Below, in pieces: positions 11,038-19,222 of a DNA stretch of 35,071 nt. A model generated the notes under the pieces. That model had not been told where the DNA came from. It worked only from the letters and a program-made list of their open reading frames with translations, and did no database searches. Origin of the DNA: Reclinomonas americana ATCC 50394. Its lineage: Eukaryota > Jakobida > Jakobea > Jakobida. A program made the position numbers and the translations under genes. Position 1 is the first letter of the stretch. The number at the start of each line of letters is the position of its first letter. The stretch covers positions 23,461 through 58,531 of the forward strand of contig PS015265.1 in assembly GCA_048213135.1 (NCBI GenBank), read 5' to 3'.

Positions 11038-13125
11038 TCACAAACACAGCTGAGGGTCGCAGTGGCACCGATACACAATCACCTCTGCCTCCTCAACCAT
11101 GAAACACCGCATCACTAGTTCAGGCAGGCAGCGCGAATCCAGTTCTTCCTCCACTTGCATCTCCTGTACGCTGCGCATCGCCGAGCGCGCCACATCCACT
11201 TCCAGCTGAGCGAGACCGCACGGCGTCGACCAGACACGCACCAAATTGTCTGCACCTCCACTCACAATGTGTTGACCGCCCGGGGAAACAGCGACAGACC
11301 GAACACTCTCGTGTTCCTCCAGCCGCTGCGNNNNNNNNNNNNNNNNNNNNNNNNNNNNNNNNNNNNNNNNNNNNNNNNNNNNNNNNNNNNNNNNNNNNNN
11401 NNNNNNNNNNNNNNNNNNNNNNNNNNNNNNNNNNNNNNNNNNNNNNNNNNNNNNNNNNNNNNNNNNCCTCGTCGCCGCTCGCCAGTGACCACACTCGCAC
11501 TGTCGTGTCTTGGCTGCCACTCACACCGTGCCGACTGTCGGGAGTGACGGCGACAGACCACACCGAGCGAGTGTGTCCCTCAAATCGCCGCACTTCGTCG
11601 CCACTGGCCAGCGACCACAACCGCACTGTTGTGTCCCGGCTGCCACTGAGAACGTGTCGATTGTCGAGAGTGACAGCGACCGAGTACACCTCTGCAGTGT
11701 GCCCCTCCATCTGTCTCACTTGCACGCCACTCGCCAGTGACCACACTCGCACTCGGCAATCGCCACCCCCACTCACGACATGTTGGCCGTCGGGAGTGAC
11801 GGCGACAGCGTACACTCTTCCGTAGTGCTCCTGCAATCGTCGCACATGCCCTTCGCCCTCGAGACGAGAGCGCACTCGCAGAGTGCAGTCGTCGCTGCCA
11901 CTCACAAACGTGTCGACCGTCGGGAGTGACGGCGACTGAATTCACATAATCAGCATGTCCCTTCAACCTCCGCACTTGCTCGCCACTCGCCAGTGACCAC
12001 ACGCGCACTGTGCCGTTGGCGCTCCCAGTGACAACGTGCTGACCGTCGGGAGTGACAGCAAGGCACCACACTGTGTTATTGTGTCCTCCCTCCAATCGGC
12101 GAACTTCCTCGCCAGTTGCCAGTGATCTCACTCGCACTGCCGTTCCGTTGCCGTTGACAATGTGCTGGCCGTCGGGAGTGAAGGCGACGCACAGTGCCCG
12201 ACCGGTGTGTNNNNNNNNNNNNNNNNNNNNNNNNNNNNNNNNNNNNNNNNNNNNNNNNNNNNNNNNNNNNNNNNNNNNNNNNNNNNNNNNNNNNNNNNNN
12301 NNNNNNNNNNNNNNNNNNNNNNNNNNNNNNNNNNNNNNNNNNNNNNNNNNNNNNNNNNNNNNNNNNNNNNNNNNNNNNNNNNNNNNNNNNNNNNNNNNNN
12401 NNNNNNNNNNNNNNNNNNNNNNNNNNNNNNNNNNNNNNNNNNNNNNNNNNNNNNNNNNNNNNNNNNNNNNNNNNNNNNNNNNNNNNNNNNNNNNNNNNNN
12501 NNNNNNNNNNNNNNNNNNNNNNNNNNNNNNNNNNNNNNNNNNNNNNNNNNNNNNNNNNNNNNNNNNNNNNNNNNNNNNNNNNNNNNNNNNNNNNNNNNNN
12601 NNNNNNNNNNNNNNNNNNNNNNNNNNNNNNNNNNNNNNNNNNNNNNNNNNNNNNNNNNNNNNNNNNNNNNNNNNNNNNNNNNNNNNNNNNNNNNNNNNNN
12701 NNNNNNNNNNNNNNNNNNNNNNNNNNNNNNNNNNNNNNNNNNNNNNNNNNNNNNNNNNNNNNNNNNNNNNNNNNNNNNNNNNNNNNNNNNNNNNNNNNNN
12801 NNNNNNNNNNNNNNNNNNNNNNNNNNNNNNNNNNNNNNNNNNNNNNNNNNNNNNNNNNNNNNNNNNNNNNNNNNNNNNNNNNNNNNNNNNNNNNNNNNNN
12901 NNNNNNNNNNNNNNNNNNNNNNNNNNNNNNNNNNNNNNNNNNNNNNNNNNNNNNNNNNNNNNNNNNNNNNNNNNNNNNNNNNNNNNNNNNNNNNNNNNNN
13001 NNNNNNNNNNNNNNNNNNNNNNNNNNNNNNNNNNNNNNNNNNNNNNNNNNNNNNNNNNNNNNNNNNNNNNNNNNNNNNNNNNNNNNNNNNNNNNNNGCGA
13101 AAACGCGGGTGCAGCGGAAGGTCAT
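11038..13125 (-). CDS. WD40 array copy C, one frameshift and two N gaps
   Basis: It starts MTFRCTRVF at 13125 and ends CDPQLCL with a stop at 11038. Visible sequence holds seven repeats, beginning HTGRALC, HNNTV, HADYV, HYGRV, HTAEV, HTRSV and EHESV, followed by the shared tail. Its closest relative is copy E (both have ALCVAFTPDG and VRVRSLATG). An extra A on the plus strand at 11906-11908 (an extra T in CACGTTTGTGAGTGG) shifts the frame inside repeat 3, so the gene is broken unless this is a sequencing error. If the N runs are removed, both junctions read through in frame (SGDE-AQRLEEH and TRVF-AHTGRALC), and the gene would be about 1,066 bases, as long as copy D. Confidence 0.75.
11331..11466. 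other. Assembly gap (136 N) inside copy C, possibly of zero real length
   Basis: The flanks meet exactly at the end of repeat 6 and rejoin in frame with nothing missing. A whole number of 126-base repeats is the other possibility. Confidence 0.8.
12211..13096. other. Assembly gap (886 N) inside copy C, possibly of zero real length
   Basis: The gap begins right after the N-terminal MTFRCTRVF and ends at the first visible repeat. The flanks join in frame without loss. 886 is close to seven repeats of 126, so missing blades cannot be excluded. Confidence 0.8.
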
Positions 13126-13390
13126 CGCGAGGGGAAGGAGGAAAAGGAGAAGGGGAGGAGAAGGAGGAGGAGAAGGGGAAGGAGAAGGGGAAGGAGAAGG
13201 AGGGCAGGAGGGAGGAGAAGGAGAGGAGAAGGGGAGGAGAAGGGGAGGAGAAGGGGAGGAGAAGGAGGAGGAGAAGGGGAGGAGAAGGAGGGGGAAGGGG
13301 AGGAGAAGGAGAAGGATAGGAGAAGGAGAGGGGAAGGAGCGGGAAGGAGAGGAGAAGGAGAGGAGAAGGGGAGGAGAAGGAGAGAGCAAA
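13126..13390. repeat. GGAGAAGGGG purine minisatellite upstream of copy C
   Basis: Irregular tandem GGAGAAGG units on the plus strand, CT-rich in the sense direction, running to within a few bases of the ATG. Equivalent tracts lie before A (9090-9200), B (10611-10730), D (14750-14955), E (16375-16575) and F (17967-18135), with lengths differing between copies. Confidence 0.8.
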
Positions 13391-13477
13391 GGGAATGCTG
13401 AGGAGTGCGAGCAAAGGGTACACAGATGGAGGAACTGTAGAACAAGAGATGCCTGCACCGGGAGGAGACGGGGTTGA

Positions 13478-13512
13478 GTGGCGAAAAAATATGTTGTCCT
13501 TTCGTCCTCACT
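13478..13512 (-). promoter_or_regulatory. Conserved upstream block of WD40 copy C
   Basis: The plus strand reads GTGGCGAAAAAATATGTTG, then TCCTTTCGTCCTCACTTC. It is shorter between the two halves than in the other copies and lies 353 bases before the start. The rest of the 13391-13677 spacer matches the B spacer (AGTGCACAAGAACATCATGG). Confidence 0.45.
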
Positions 13513-13677
13513 TCACGCTCTTGCTTGCCAGCGCTGGGTTCAAGATAGTTAGCAGTGCACAAGAACATCATGGACAGAATACAACAATCACGCTGCAAGT
13601 TTACTCGCAACACATGAGCGCTCAACCACGTCGACGTTTTGCTCCGAACATGCTTCCCTCTCTCTCAGTCAGTTGCC

Positions 13678-14745
13678 TCACAGGCACAACTGTGGGTCGC
13701 AGAAGCACCGATACACAATGGCCTCTGCCTCCTCAACCACGAAACACCGCAACACGAGTTCCGGAAGGCAGCGTGAGTCAGCTTCCTCGCCCCCCTCTTG
13801 CATCTCCTGCACGCTGCGCATCGCCAAGCGCGCCACATCCGACTCCTGTCGAGCGAGACCACACGGTGTCGACCACACACACACCGTAACATCACCCGCA
13901 CTCGCAACGTGTTGACCATCGGGTGCGATAGCCACAGAAAAAACTGCAGCATCGTGTCCCTCCAATCGCTGCACTTCTTGCTCGCCACTCGCCAGTGACC
14001 ACACGCGCACTGTGCTGTCTTCGCCACCGCTCACAATGTGCCGACCATCGTGTGTGATGGCGACAGACCACACCGGACCAGTGTGTCCCAGAAATCGACG
14101 CGTCTCCTGGCCACTCGCCACGGACCACAGGCGCACTATGCCGTCCGTACTCGCACTCGCAACGTGCCGGCCGTCGGGAGTCACAGCGACCGAGATAACC
14201 TCGCCAGTGCTGCCAACCATCTGCCGCACTTCTTCTCCACTCGCCATGGACCACACCCGCACAGTCTTGTCATCACCTCCGCTCACAATGTGCCGATCAT
14301 CCACAGTGACGGCCACTGATCTCACCTTCCAAGTGTGCCCCACCAACCGCAGCACTTCTTCTCCGCTCGCCAGCGACCACACTCTCACCGTTTTGTCATC
14401 GCTCCCACTCACAACGCGCTGACCGTCGGACGTGATTGCAACAGCGTGCACCCACGAGGCATGCCCCTTTAGTTGTCGCACCTCCATCCAGCTCTCCGTG
14501 GACCACACTCGCACAGTCTTGTCCTCACTCCCACTTATTACATGCTTACCATCGGGAGCAACAGCCACCGACAATACTTGTTGTGTGTGTCCCTCCAGTT
14601 GCTGCATCTCTTCGCCAGTCGCCAGTGACCACACGCGCACGGGCTTGTCCTCAGCTCCACTCACCACGTGCTGGCCATTGGGAGTGACGGTGACGGACCA
14701 CACACAACCAGTGTGCTCAAAGATGTGGATGCAGCGGAAGGTCAT
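13678..14745 (-). CDS. WD40 array copy D, seven-blade beta-propeller protein
   Basis: 355 residues in one exon, starting MTFRCIHIFEH. The seven repeats begin HTGCV, HTQQV, HASWV, HTWKV, STGEV, HTGPV and HDAAV. In the last repeat the usual DxTVRLW stretch is shortened to GDVTVCVW, a change shared with pseudogene A. The tail is STPCGLARQESDVARLAM, a short linker, and a Cys-rich end like that of copy B. The nucleotide sequence of repeats 5-7 is nearly the same as in copy B, while repeats 1-4 differ more, which suggests recent exchange between copies. The only context is the array itself. It is probably a scaffold protein; partner unknown. Confidence 0.88.
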   Translation of the reverse strand: MTFRCIHIFEHTGCVWSVTVTPNGQHVVSGAEDKPVRVWSLATGEEMQQLEGHTQQVLSVAVAPDGKHVISGSEDKTVRVWSTESWMEVRQLKGHASWVHAVAITSDGQRVVSGSDDKTVRVWSLASGEEVLRLVGHTWKVRSVAVTVDDRHIVSGGDDKTVRVWSMASGEEVRQMVGSTGEVISVAVTPDGRHVASASTDGIVRLWSVASGQETRRFLGHTGPVWSVAITHDGRHIVSGGEDSTVRVWSLASGEQEVQRLEGHDAAVFSVAIAPDGQHVASAGDVTVCVWSTPCGLARQESDVARLAMRSVQEMQEGGEEADSRCLPELVLRCFVVEEAEAIVYRCFCDPQLCL

Positions 14746-15075
14746 CGCGAGGGGAAGGAGGGGAGAAGGGGAAGGAGGAAAAGGAGTAGGAGAGAGAGAA
14801 AAGGAGGGGAGAAGGAGAGGAGAAGGAGGGGAAGGAGAGCAGAAGGGGAAGGAGAAGGGGAGGAGAAGGGGAGGAGAAGGAGGGGGAAGGGAGGAGAAGG
14901 AGGGGGAAAGGGGAGGAGAAAGCGAAGGAGGGGAGAAGGAGAGGAGACGGAGAGAGCAAAGGGGATGCACAGGAGTGAGAGCAAAAGGTACACAGGGGAG
15001 GAACTGTTGGGCAAAGAGATGACTGCAGTGGGAGGGACGGAGGGAGAGAGACAATGCTGTGTGTGAGTGGATGGA

Positions 15076-15117
15076 GTGCGGAAAATTGACTGTGTTGTCC
15101 TCTCAACGTCCTCACTT
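15076..15117 (-). promoter_or_regulatory. Conserved upstream block of WD40 copy D
   Basis: The plus strand reads GTGCGGAAAATTG, GTTGTCCTCTCAACG and TCCTCACTT, 331 bases before the start. The spacer 14746-15255 otherwise holds the GA tract and a diverged region with AGCGTTGGGACCAAGGTT, resembling the E spacer. Confidence 0.5.
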
Positions 15118-15255
15118 GGCGCACTTGAGCTCGCATAGCAGCGTTGGGACCAAGGTTCTTCGATCATGCAGTGAGCGTTAAATTAGCCGCAACAACAGCT
15201 TTACATGCAACTCAAAAAAACCTTAAAAACGTCGATGTCTCCTTTATACCGCGCC

Positions 15256-16374
15256 TCACAGACACAGCTGAGGGTCGCAGAGGCACTGATACAAAACGAC
15301 CTCTGCCTCCTCGACAATGAAGCACCGCAGCACCAGTTCCGGCAGACAGTGAGAACCGCGACCGGGCTCTGCATCCTCCCCTTTCTCCTCCTCCACCTCC
15401 TCCTCTTCTTCTTCTCCACTCCCCACTTGCATCTTCCGCACAATGCGCCGCACTGAGCGTGCCATATCCAACTCCTGCCGAGCGAGACCATACGGCGTCG
15501 ACCACACGCGCACTGTGTTATCTGTTCCTGCGCTCACAATGTGTTGACCGCCGAGAGCAACAGCGACACACCGAACACTCCAAGCGTGTCCCCTCAACCG
15601 CTGCATCTCATCGCCGCTTGCCAATGACCACACGCGCACCGTGCTGTCTTGGCTGCCGCTCACAATGTGCCGACCATCGGGAGTGACGGCAACAGACCAC
15701 ACCGGACCCGTGTGTCCCTGAAACCGCCGCACTTCGTCGCCACTGGCCACGGACCACAGCCGCACTGTCTTGTCTCGGCCTCCGCTGACAATGTGCTGGC
15801 CGTCGGGAGTAACAGCGACCGAGTTCACCTCTCCTGTGTGCCCTACGAGCTCCAGCTGCCGATATTTTTCTCTCGTATCCAGCGACAGCACTCGCACGGT
15901 CCTGTCATCACCTGCGCTGACAATGTGCTGCCTGTCGGGAGTAACGGCAAGAGTGTGCACCACTCCAGAGTGTTCCTCCAGCCGCCGCACTTGCGTGCAG
16001 TTCGCGAGAGACCACACTCGCACAGTCAAGTCCCGACTGGCACTCACAACGTGTCGACAGTCAGCGGTGACAGCGAGCGAGTGCACGTCATCAGTGTGCC
16101 CCTTCATCCATCGCACCTGTTCGCCTGTTGTCAGCGACCACACGCGCACTGTGCTGCCGCTGCCGCTCACGACTTGCCGACCATTGGGAGTGACAGCAAG
16201 ACACCACACCGTCTCACTGTGTCCTCCTATCAGCCGCACATCGTCTCCAGTCGCCAGAGACCTCACTCGCACTGCGCTGCCGTCACCATTGACAACGTGC
16301 TTTCCGTCGGGAGTGAAGGCGACGCACAATGCTGGTCTTGTGTGTTCGAAGACGCGGGTGCAGAGGAAAGCCAT
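15256..16374 (-). CDS. WD40 array copy E, seven-blade beta-propeller protein
   Basis: 372 residues in one exon, starting MAFLCTRVFEH at 16374. The seven repeats begin HTRPA, HSETV, HTDDV, HSGVV, HTGEV, HTGPV and HAWSV. Repeat 4 has a longer end (LSLDTREKYRQLELVGH) than the others. Repeat 1 ends VRVRSLATG instead of VRVWS, as in copy C. The acidic linker in the tail is the longest of the family (runs of Glu around EEEEEEVEEEKGED), followed by the shared Cys-rich end (HCLPELVLRCF to CDPQLCL). Copies C and E form one sublineage of the array, and B and D another. Frame upstream of the ATG is CT-rich leader. Confidence 0.88.
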   Translation of the reverse strand: MAFLCTRVFEHTRPALCVAFTPDGKHVVNGDGSAVRVRSLATGDDVRLIGGHSETVWCLAVTPNGRQVVSGSGSTVRVWSLTTGEQVRWMKGHTDDVHSLAVTADCRHVVSASRDLTVRVWSLANCTQVRRLEEHSGVVHTLAVTPDRQHIVSAGDDRTVRVLSLDTREKYRQLELVGHTGEVNSVAVTPDGQHIVSGGRDKTVRLWSVASGDEVRRFQGHTGPVWSVAVTPDGRHIVSGSQDSTVRVWSLASGDEMQRLRGHAWSVRCVAVALGGQHIVSAGTDNTVRVWSTPYGLARQELDMARSVRRIVRKMQVGSGEEEEEEVEEEKGEDAEPGRGSHCLPELVLRCFIVEEAEVVLYQCLCDPQLCL

Positions 16375-16665
16375 CGAGAGGAGAAGAAGAACGAGAGGAG
16401 AAGGAGAATGAGGAAGAAGGAGAAGGAGAAGAGAAGGAGAAGGGGAGGAGAAGGGGAGGAGAAGGGGAGGAGAAGGGGAGGAGAAGGGGAGGAGAAGGGG
16501 AGGAGAAGGAGGAGGAGAAGGGAGGAGAAGGAGGAGGAGAAGGGAGGAGAAGGGAGGAGAAGGGGAGGAGAAGCAGAGCACGCGATGACCGCAGTGGGAG
16601 GAATGGAGGGAGAGAGTGAACGAGAGAAGATGCTGTGGTGCGCTGGATGGGAACAGAAGGAGAGT

Positions 16666-16705
16666 GTGCGGAAAAATTGAGTTGTCCTCTGCAAATCATC
16701 ACTTC
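16666..16705 (-). promoter_or_regulatory. Conserved upstream block of WD40 copy E
   Basis: The plus strand reads GTGCGGAAAAATTG, then GTTGTCCTCTGCAAATC, then ATCACTTCGCG. The CGTCCTCAC half is changed. It lies 292 bases before the start. The spacer 16375-16877 holds a regular GGAGAAGGG tract at 16440-16575. Confidence 0.45.
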
Positions 16706-16877
16706 GCGAGCTCGCTTGTCAGCGTTGGGGCCAAGGTTGCACGAGACGATTACAGAATAAGCGATACCAAAACCACAACACCAACTTTACATGCAACTCA
16801 AGGACATAGAAACGTCGACGTTCTCCTTCCATGCCGCTCTCTCGCTCTCTCTCTTTCTCTCTGTCAGTTGCCAAAAC

Positions 16878-17966
16878 TCATAGGCACAACTGCGGGTCGC
16901 ACAGGCACCGATACACAATCACCTCTGCCTCCTCGACCATAAAACACCGCAGCACCATTTCCGGAAGGCAGCGCGAATCCCGTTCCTCCTCCGAATCCTC
17001 GTCTCCTGTTCCTTGCATCATCTCCTGCACGTTGCGCATCGCCAAGCGCGCCACCTCCAACTCCAGTCGAGCGAGTCCATACGGCGTCGACCACAAGCGC
17101 ACCGTATTATCGGCACCCGCACTCACAATGTGCTGACCGTCGCGGGTGACGGCAACAGCGTGCACCGGCGCAGTGTGTCCCTCCAGCCGCTGCAACTCCA
17201 TTCCACTCGCCACAGACCACACCCGCACCGTCTTGTCTTGGCTGCCGCTCACAATGAGCTGACTGCTGGGAACATTGATGACGGCGACAGACGTCACCCA
17301 CTGCGAGTGTGCCAGCTGTTGCACTTCTTCCCCACTCGCCACGGACCACAGCCGCACGGTTTTGTCTTCGCTGGCACTCACAATGTGGTGGCCATCGGCA
17401 GTGACGGCGACCGATCGCACTCCGCGCAGGTGACCCTCGAGCCGTAGCACTTCCTCCCCACTCGACAGTGACCACACGCGCACCGTCTCATCCCAACTCC
17501 CGCTGATAATGTCTTGCCCGTTGGGCGAAAGCACCGCGCACCACACCTCCTCCGTGTGCCCCCTCAACCGCCGCACCTCCTCACCGCTCACCAGCGACCA
17601 CACTCGCACCGTCTTGTCGAAGCCGACACTGACAACGTGCTGGGCATCGGGCGCAATGGCGACAGCGTTCACCCACCACGCGTGTCCCTCCAGCCGCTGC
17701 ACCTCTGCACCACTCAACACGCACCACAATCGCACGGTTTTGTCTTGACCGCCGCTCACCACATGCAGCCCATCGGGAGTAAAGGCCACACTGCGCACGA
17801 TCGACGTGTGTCCCTCCAACCGCTGCACTTCTTCGCCACTCGCCAGTGACCACACGCGCACTGTCATGTCGGAACCTCCGCTCGCCACGTGCTGGCCGTC
17901 GGGAGCAAAGGCGACGGACCACACTGATGCGGTGTGGTCAAAGGTGCGGGCAAAGCGGAAAATCAT
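16878..17966 (-). CDS. WD40 array copy F, seven-blade beta-propeller protein
   Basis: 362 residues in one exon, starting MIFRFARTFDH at 17966, the most diverged N-terminus of the array. The repeats begin HTASV, HTSIV, HAWWV, HTEEV, HLRGV, HSQWV and HTAPV. Repeat 6 carries a short insertion (INVPSSQLI) between two strands. The tail has STPYGLARLELEVARLAM, a Glu-rich linker and LPEMVLRCFMVEE to CDPQLCL. Being first in transcription order and most distinct, it may be closest to the founder of the array, but this is inference. No transmembrane segment or signal peptide is present, so a cytosolic or nuclear scaffold is likely. Confidence 0.88.
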   Translation of the reverse strand: MIFRFARTFDHTASVWSVAFAPDGQHVASGGSDMTVRVWSLASGEEVQRLEGHTSIVRSVAFTPDGLHVVSGGQDKTVRLWCVLSGAEVQRLEGHAWWVNAVAIAPDAQHVVSVGFDKTVRVWSLVSGEEVRRLRGHTEEVWCAVLSPNGQDIISGSWDETVRVWSLSSGEEVLRLEGHLRGVRSVAVTADGHHIVSASEDKTVRLWSVASGEEVQQLAHSQWVTSVAVINVPSSQLIVSGSQDKTVRVWSVASGMELQRLEGHTAPVHAVAVTRDGQHIVSAGADNTVRLWSTPYGLARLELEVARLAMRNVQEMMQGTGDEDSEEERDSRCLPEMVLRCFMVEEAEVIVYRCLCDPQLCL

Positions 17967-18187
17967 GGGGTGAAGGGAGGAGAAGGGAGGAGAAGGGGGA
18001 AGGGGAGATGGGGAGAAGGGAAGGGAGAAGGGGAGAAGGGGGAGAAGGGGGAAGGGGAGATGGGAGAAGGGGGGAAGGGGGAAGGGGAGATGGGAGAAGG
18101 GAGAAGCGATTACAGAGAAGGGGGAAGAGGAAACTGTCTGCGTTGCTGCCACAAGAGCGCAGTGAGGAGGAAAGAGAATGGCGGTGT

Positions 18188-18230
18188 CTGTGCGCGTGTC
18201 TCACAAGGGGAAAAGCACGTGCGATGCGCT
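18188..18230 (-). repeat. 43-base dispersed element, copy 1
   Basis: On the minus strand it reads CGCATCGCACGTGC, TTTTCCCC, TTGTGAGACACGCGCACAG, then a CT-rich tract. A copy on the plus strand at 25431-25473 differs at only a few positions. Confidence 0.65.
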
Positions 18231-18379
18231 CAGTGCGCGCGTGCGCGAAGGGTGATCACGACAAGAGTTCGGCGGAAGTTGTGTCGTTGTGCTTCACTAG
18301 TTGCCTTGCTAGCATTGTTGTTGAACGACGCACGCCCACAACAAAGACAAAAACAAAATAGCGAGAGGTGACTGTCAGC

Positions 18380-18425
18380 TTGCGGATAGGAAAATTGTTT
18401 GTTGTCCTTCTTATGTCCTCACTTC
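18380..18425 (-). promoter_or_regulatory. Conserved upstream block of WD40 copy F
   Basis: The plus strand reads TGCGGATAGGAAAATTG, GTTGTCCTTC and TGTCCTCACTTCTCGCT, 414 bases before the start. Between it and the GA tract lies a 43-base element (18188-18230) also found in a FAM221 intron. Confidence 0.45.
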
Positions 18426-18735
18426 TCGCTCTCTGTTGCTGCCATTGTTGTGGTCCTGTGCAAGACGACTGCAGTGACAAGCACGACAACAGCAGCAACA
18501 TATTGTGCGCCAAATTTCTTCGACGTCGACGTTCTCTTTCTTTCTTTCGTGCATGTTTTCGTTAATGCAAGCTTCGACTCTTGTGTCTCGTTGTTGCTGT
18601 GTTGTGCATGCACGGCTGCTGTTGCGTCAACTGAGTGACTGTGAGAGGTTTGCAGGACAAAGACAGAGTCCGAACAAAACTCACTCACAGTCAGAAAGAG
18701 AAGACCACCTTTCCTCAACAATGAGACGCAGAGTT
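18426..18735 (-). pseudogene. Possible remnant of a further WD40 unit
   Basis: Beyond the F promoter block the sequence keeps the spacer landmarks of the array: AACAGCAGCAACA, then TTCGACGTCGACGTTCTC near 18520. At 18690-18735 it shows a weak match to the C-terminal coding end of the other copies (CCTCAACAATGA and nearby bases). No WD40 repeat follows. It looks like the downstream end of a lost unit. Confidence 0.35.
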
Positions 18736-18872
18736 GCGTGCGCCACTTGTGTGTGTGTCTCGCCTCGCATGCACAGTTCGCCATGCGCGCGAAAAAAAGT
18801 GCGGAGAATTTGACACATTAAGTATGTGTGTGTGTGTGTGTGCTCTTTGTGTGTTTGTTTGTGTGTGTGCAG

Positions 18873-19191
18873 CCGGTGTATTCGACTATTGCAGTGTGCT
18901 GTGTGATATCAGCGGGTCTTATTGTGGCTGCGCTGGTGAGTGCATTGATGATCAATACATGCCTTGAATCACAGGGGACTTGCTGCTCTCGACTCTCTCT
19001 TGCATGCTCACTGTGCGCTCTTACACACACTCAGTCACACTAGCTCTTTCATACTCTCACTGGCCCCTTCTCCTTCTGATTGCGCCAACTCACTCAATGC
19101 TCTCCCTCCGGCATTCTCAGTCTCTCTTTCCTCGCTCTTCTCTCTGTCTTTCGCATTCTCTCTGTCTTTCGCATTCTCTCTGTCTCCCTCA

Positions 19192-19222
<31 letters not shown>

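Noticed and set aside
13126-13400. Long Glu/Gly/Arg-rich or Ser/Pro-rich open frames in purine tracts throughout the window
   Set aside because: Simple repeats stay open in several frames at once. They show no protein family and vary in length between copies.
18824-18967. ATG in the GT run as start of the four-TM protein
   Set aside because: That ATG is in another frame from PVYSTIAVCC. The GT run ending in GCAG is better read as an intron end.
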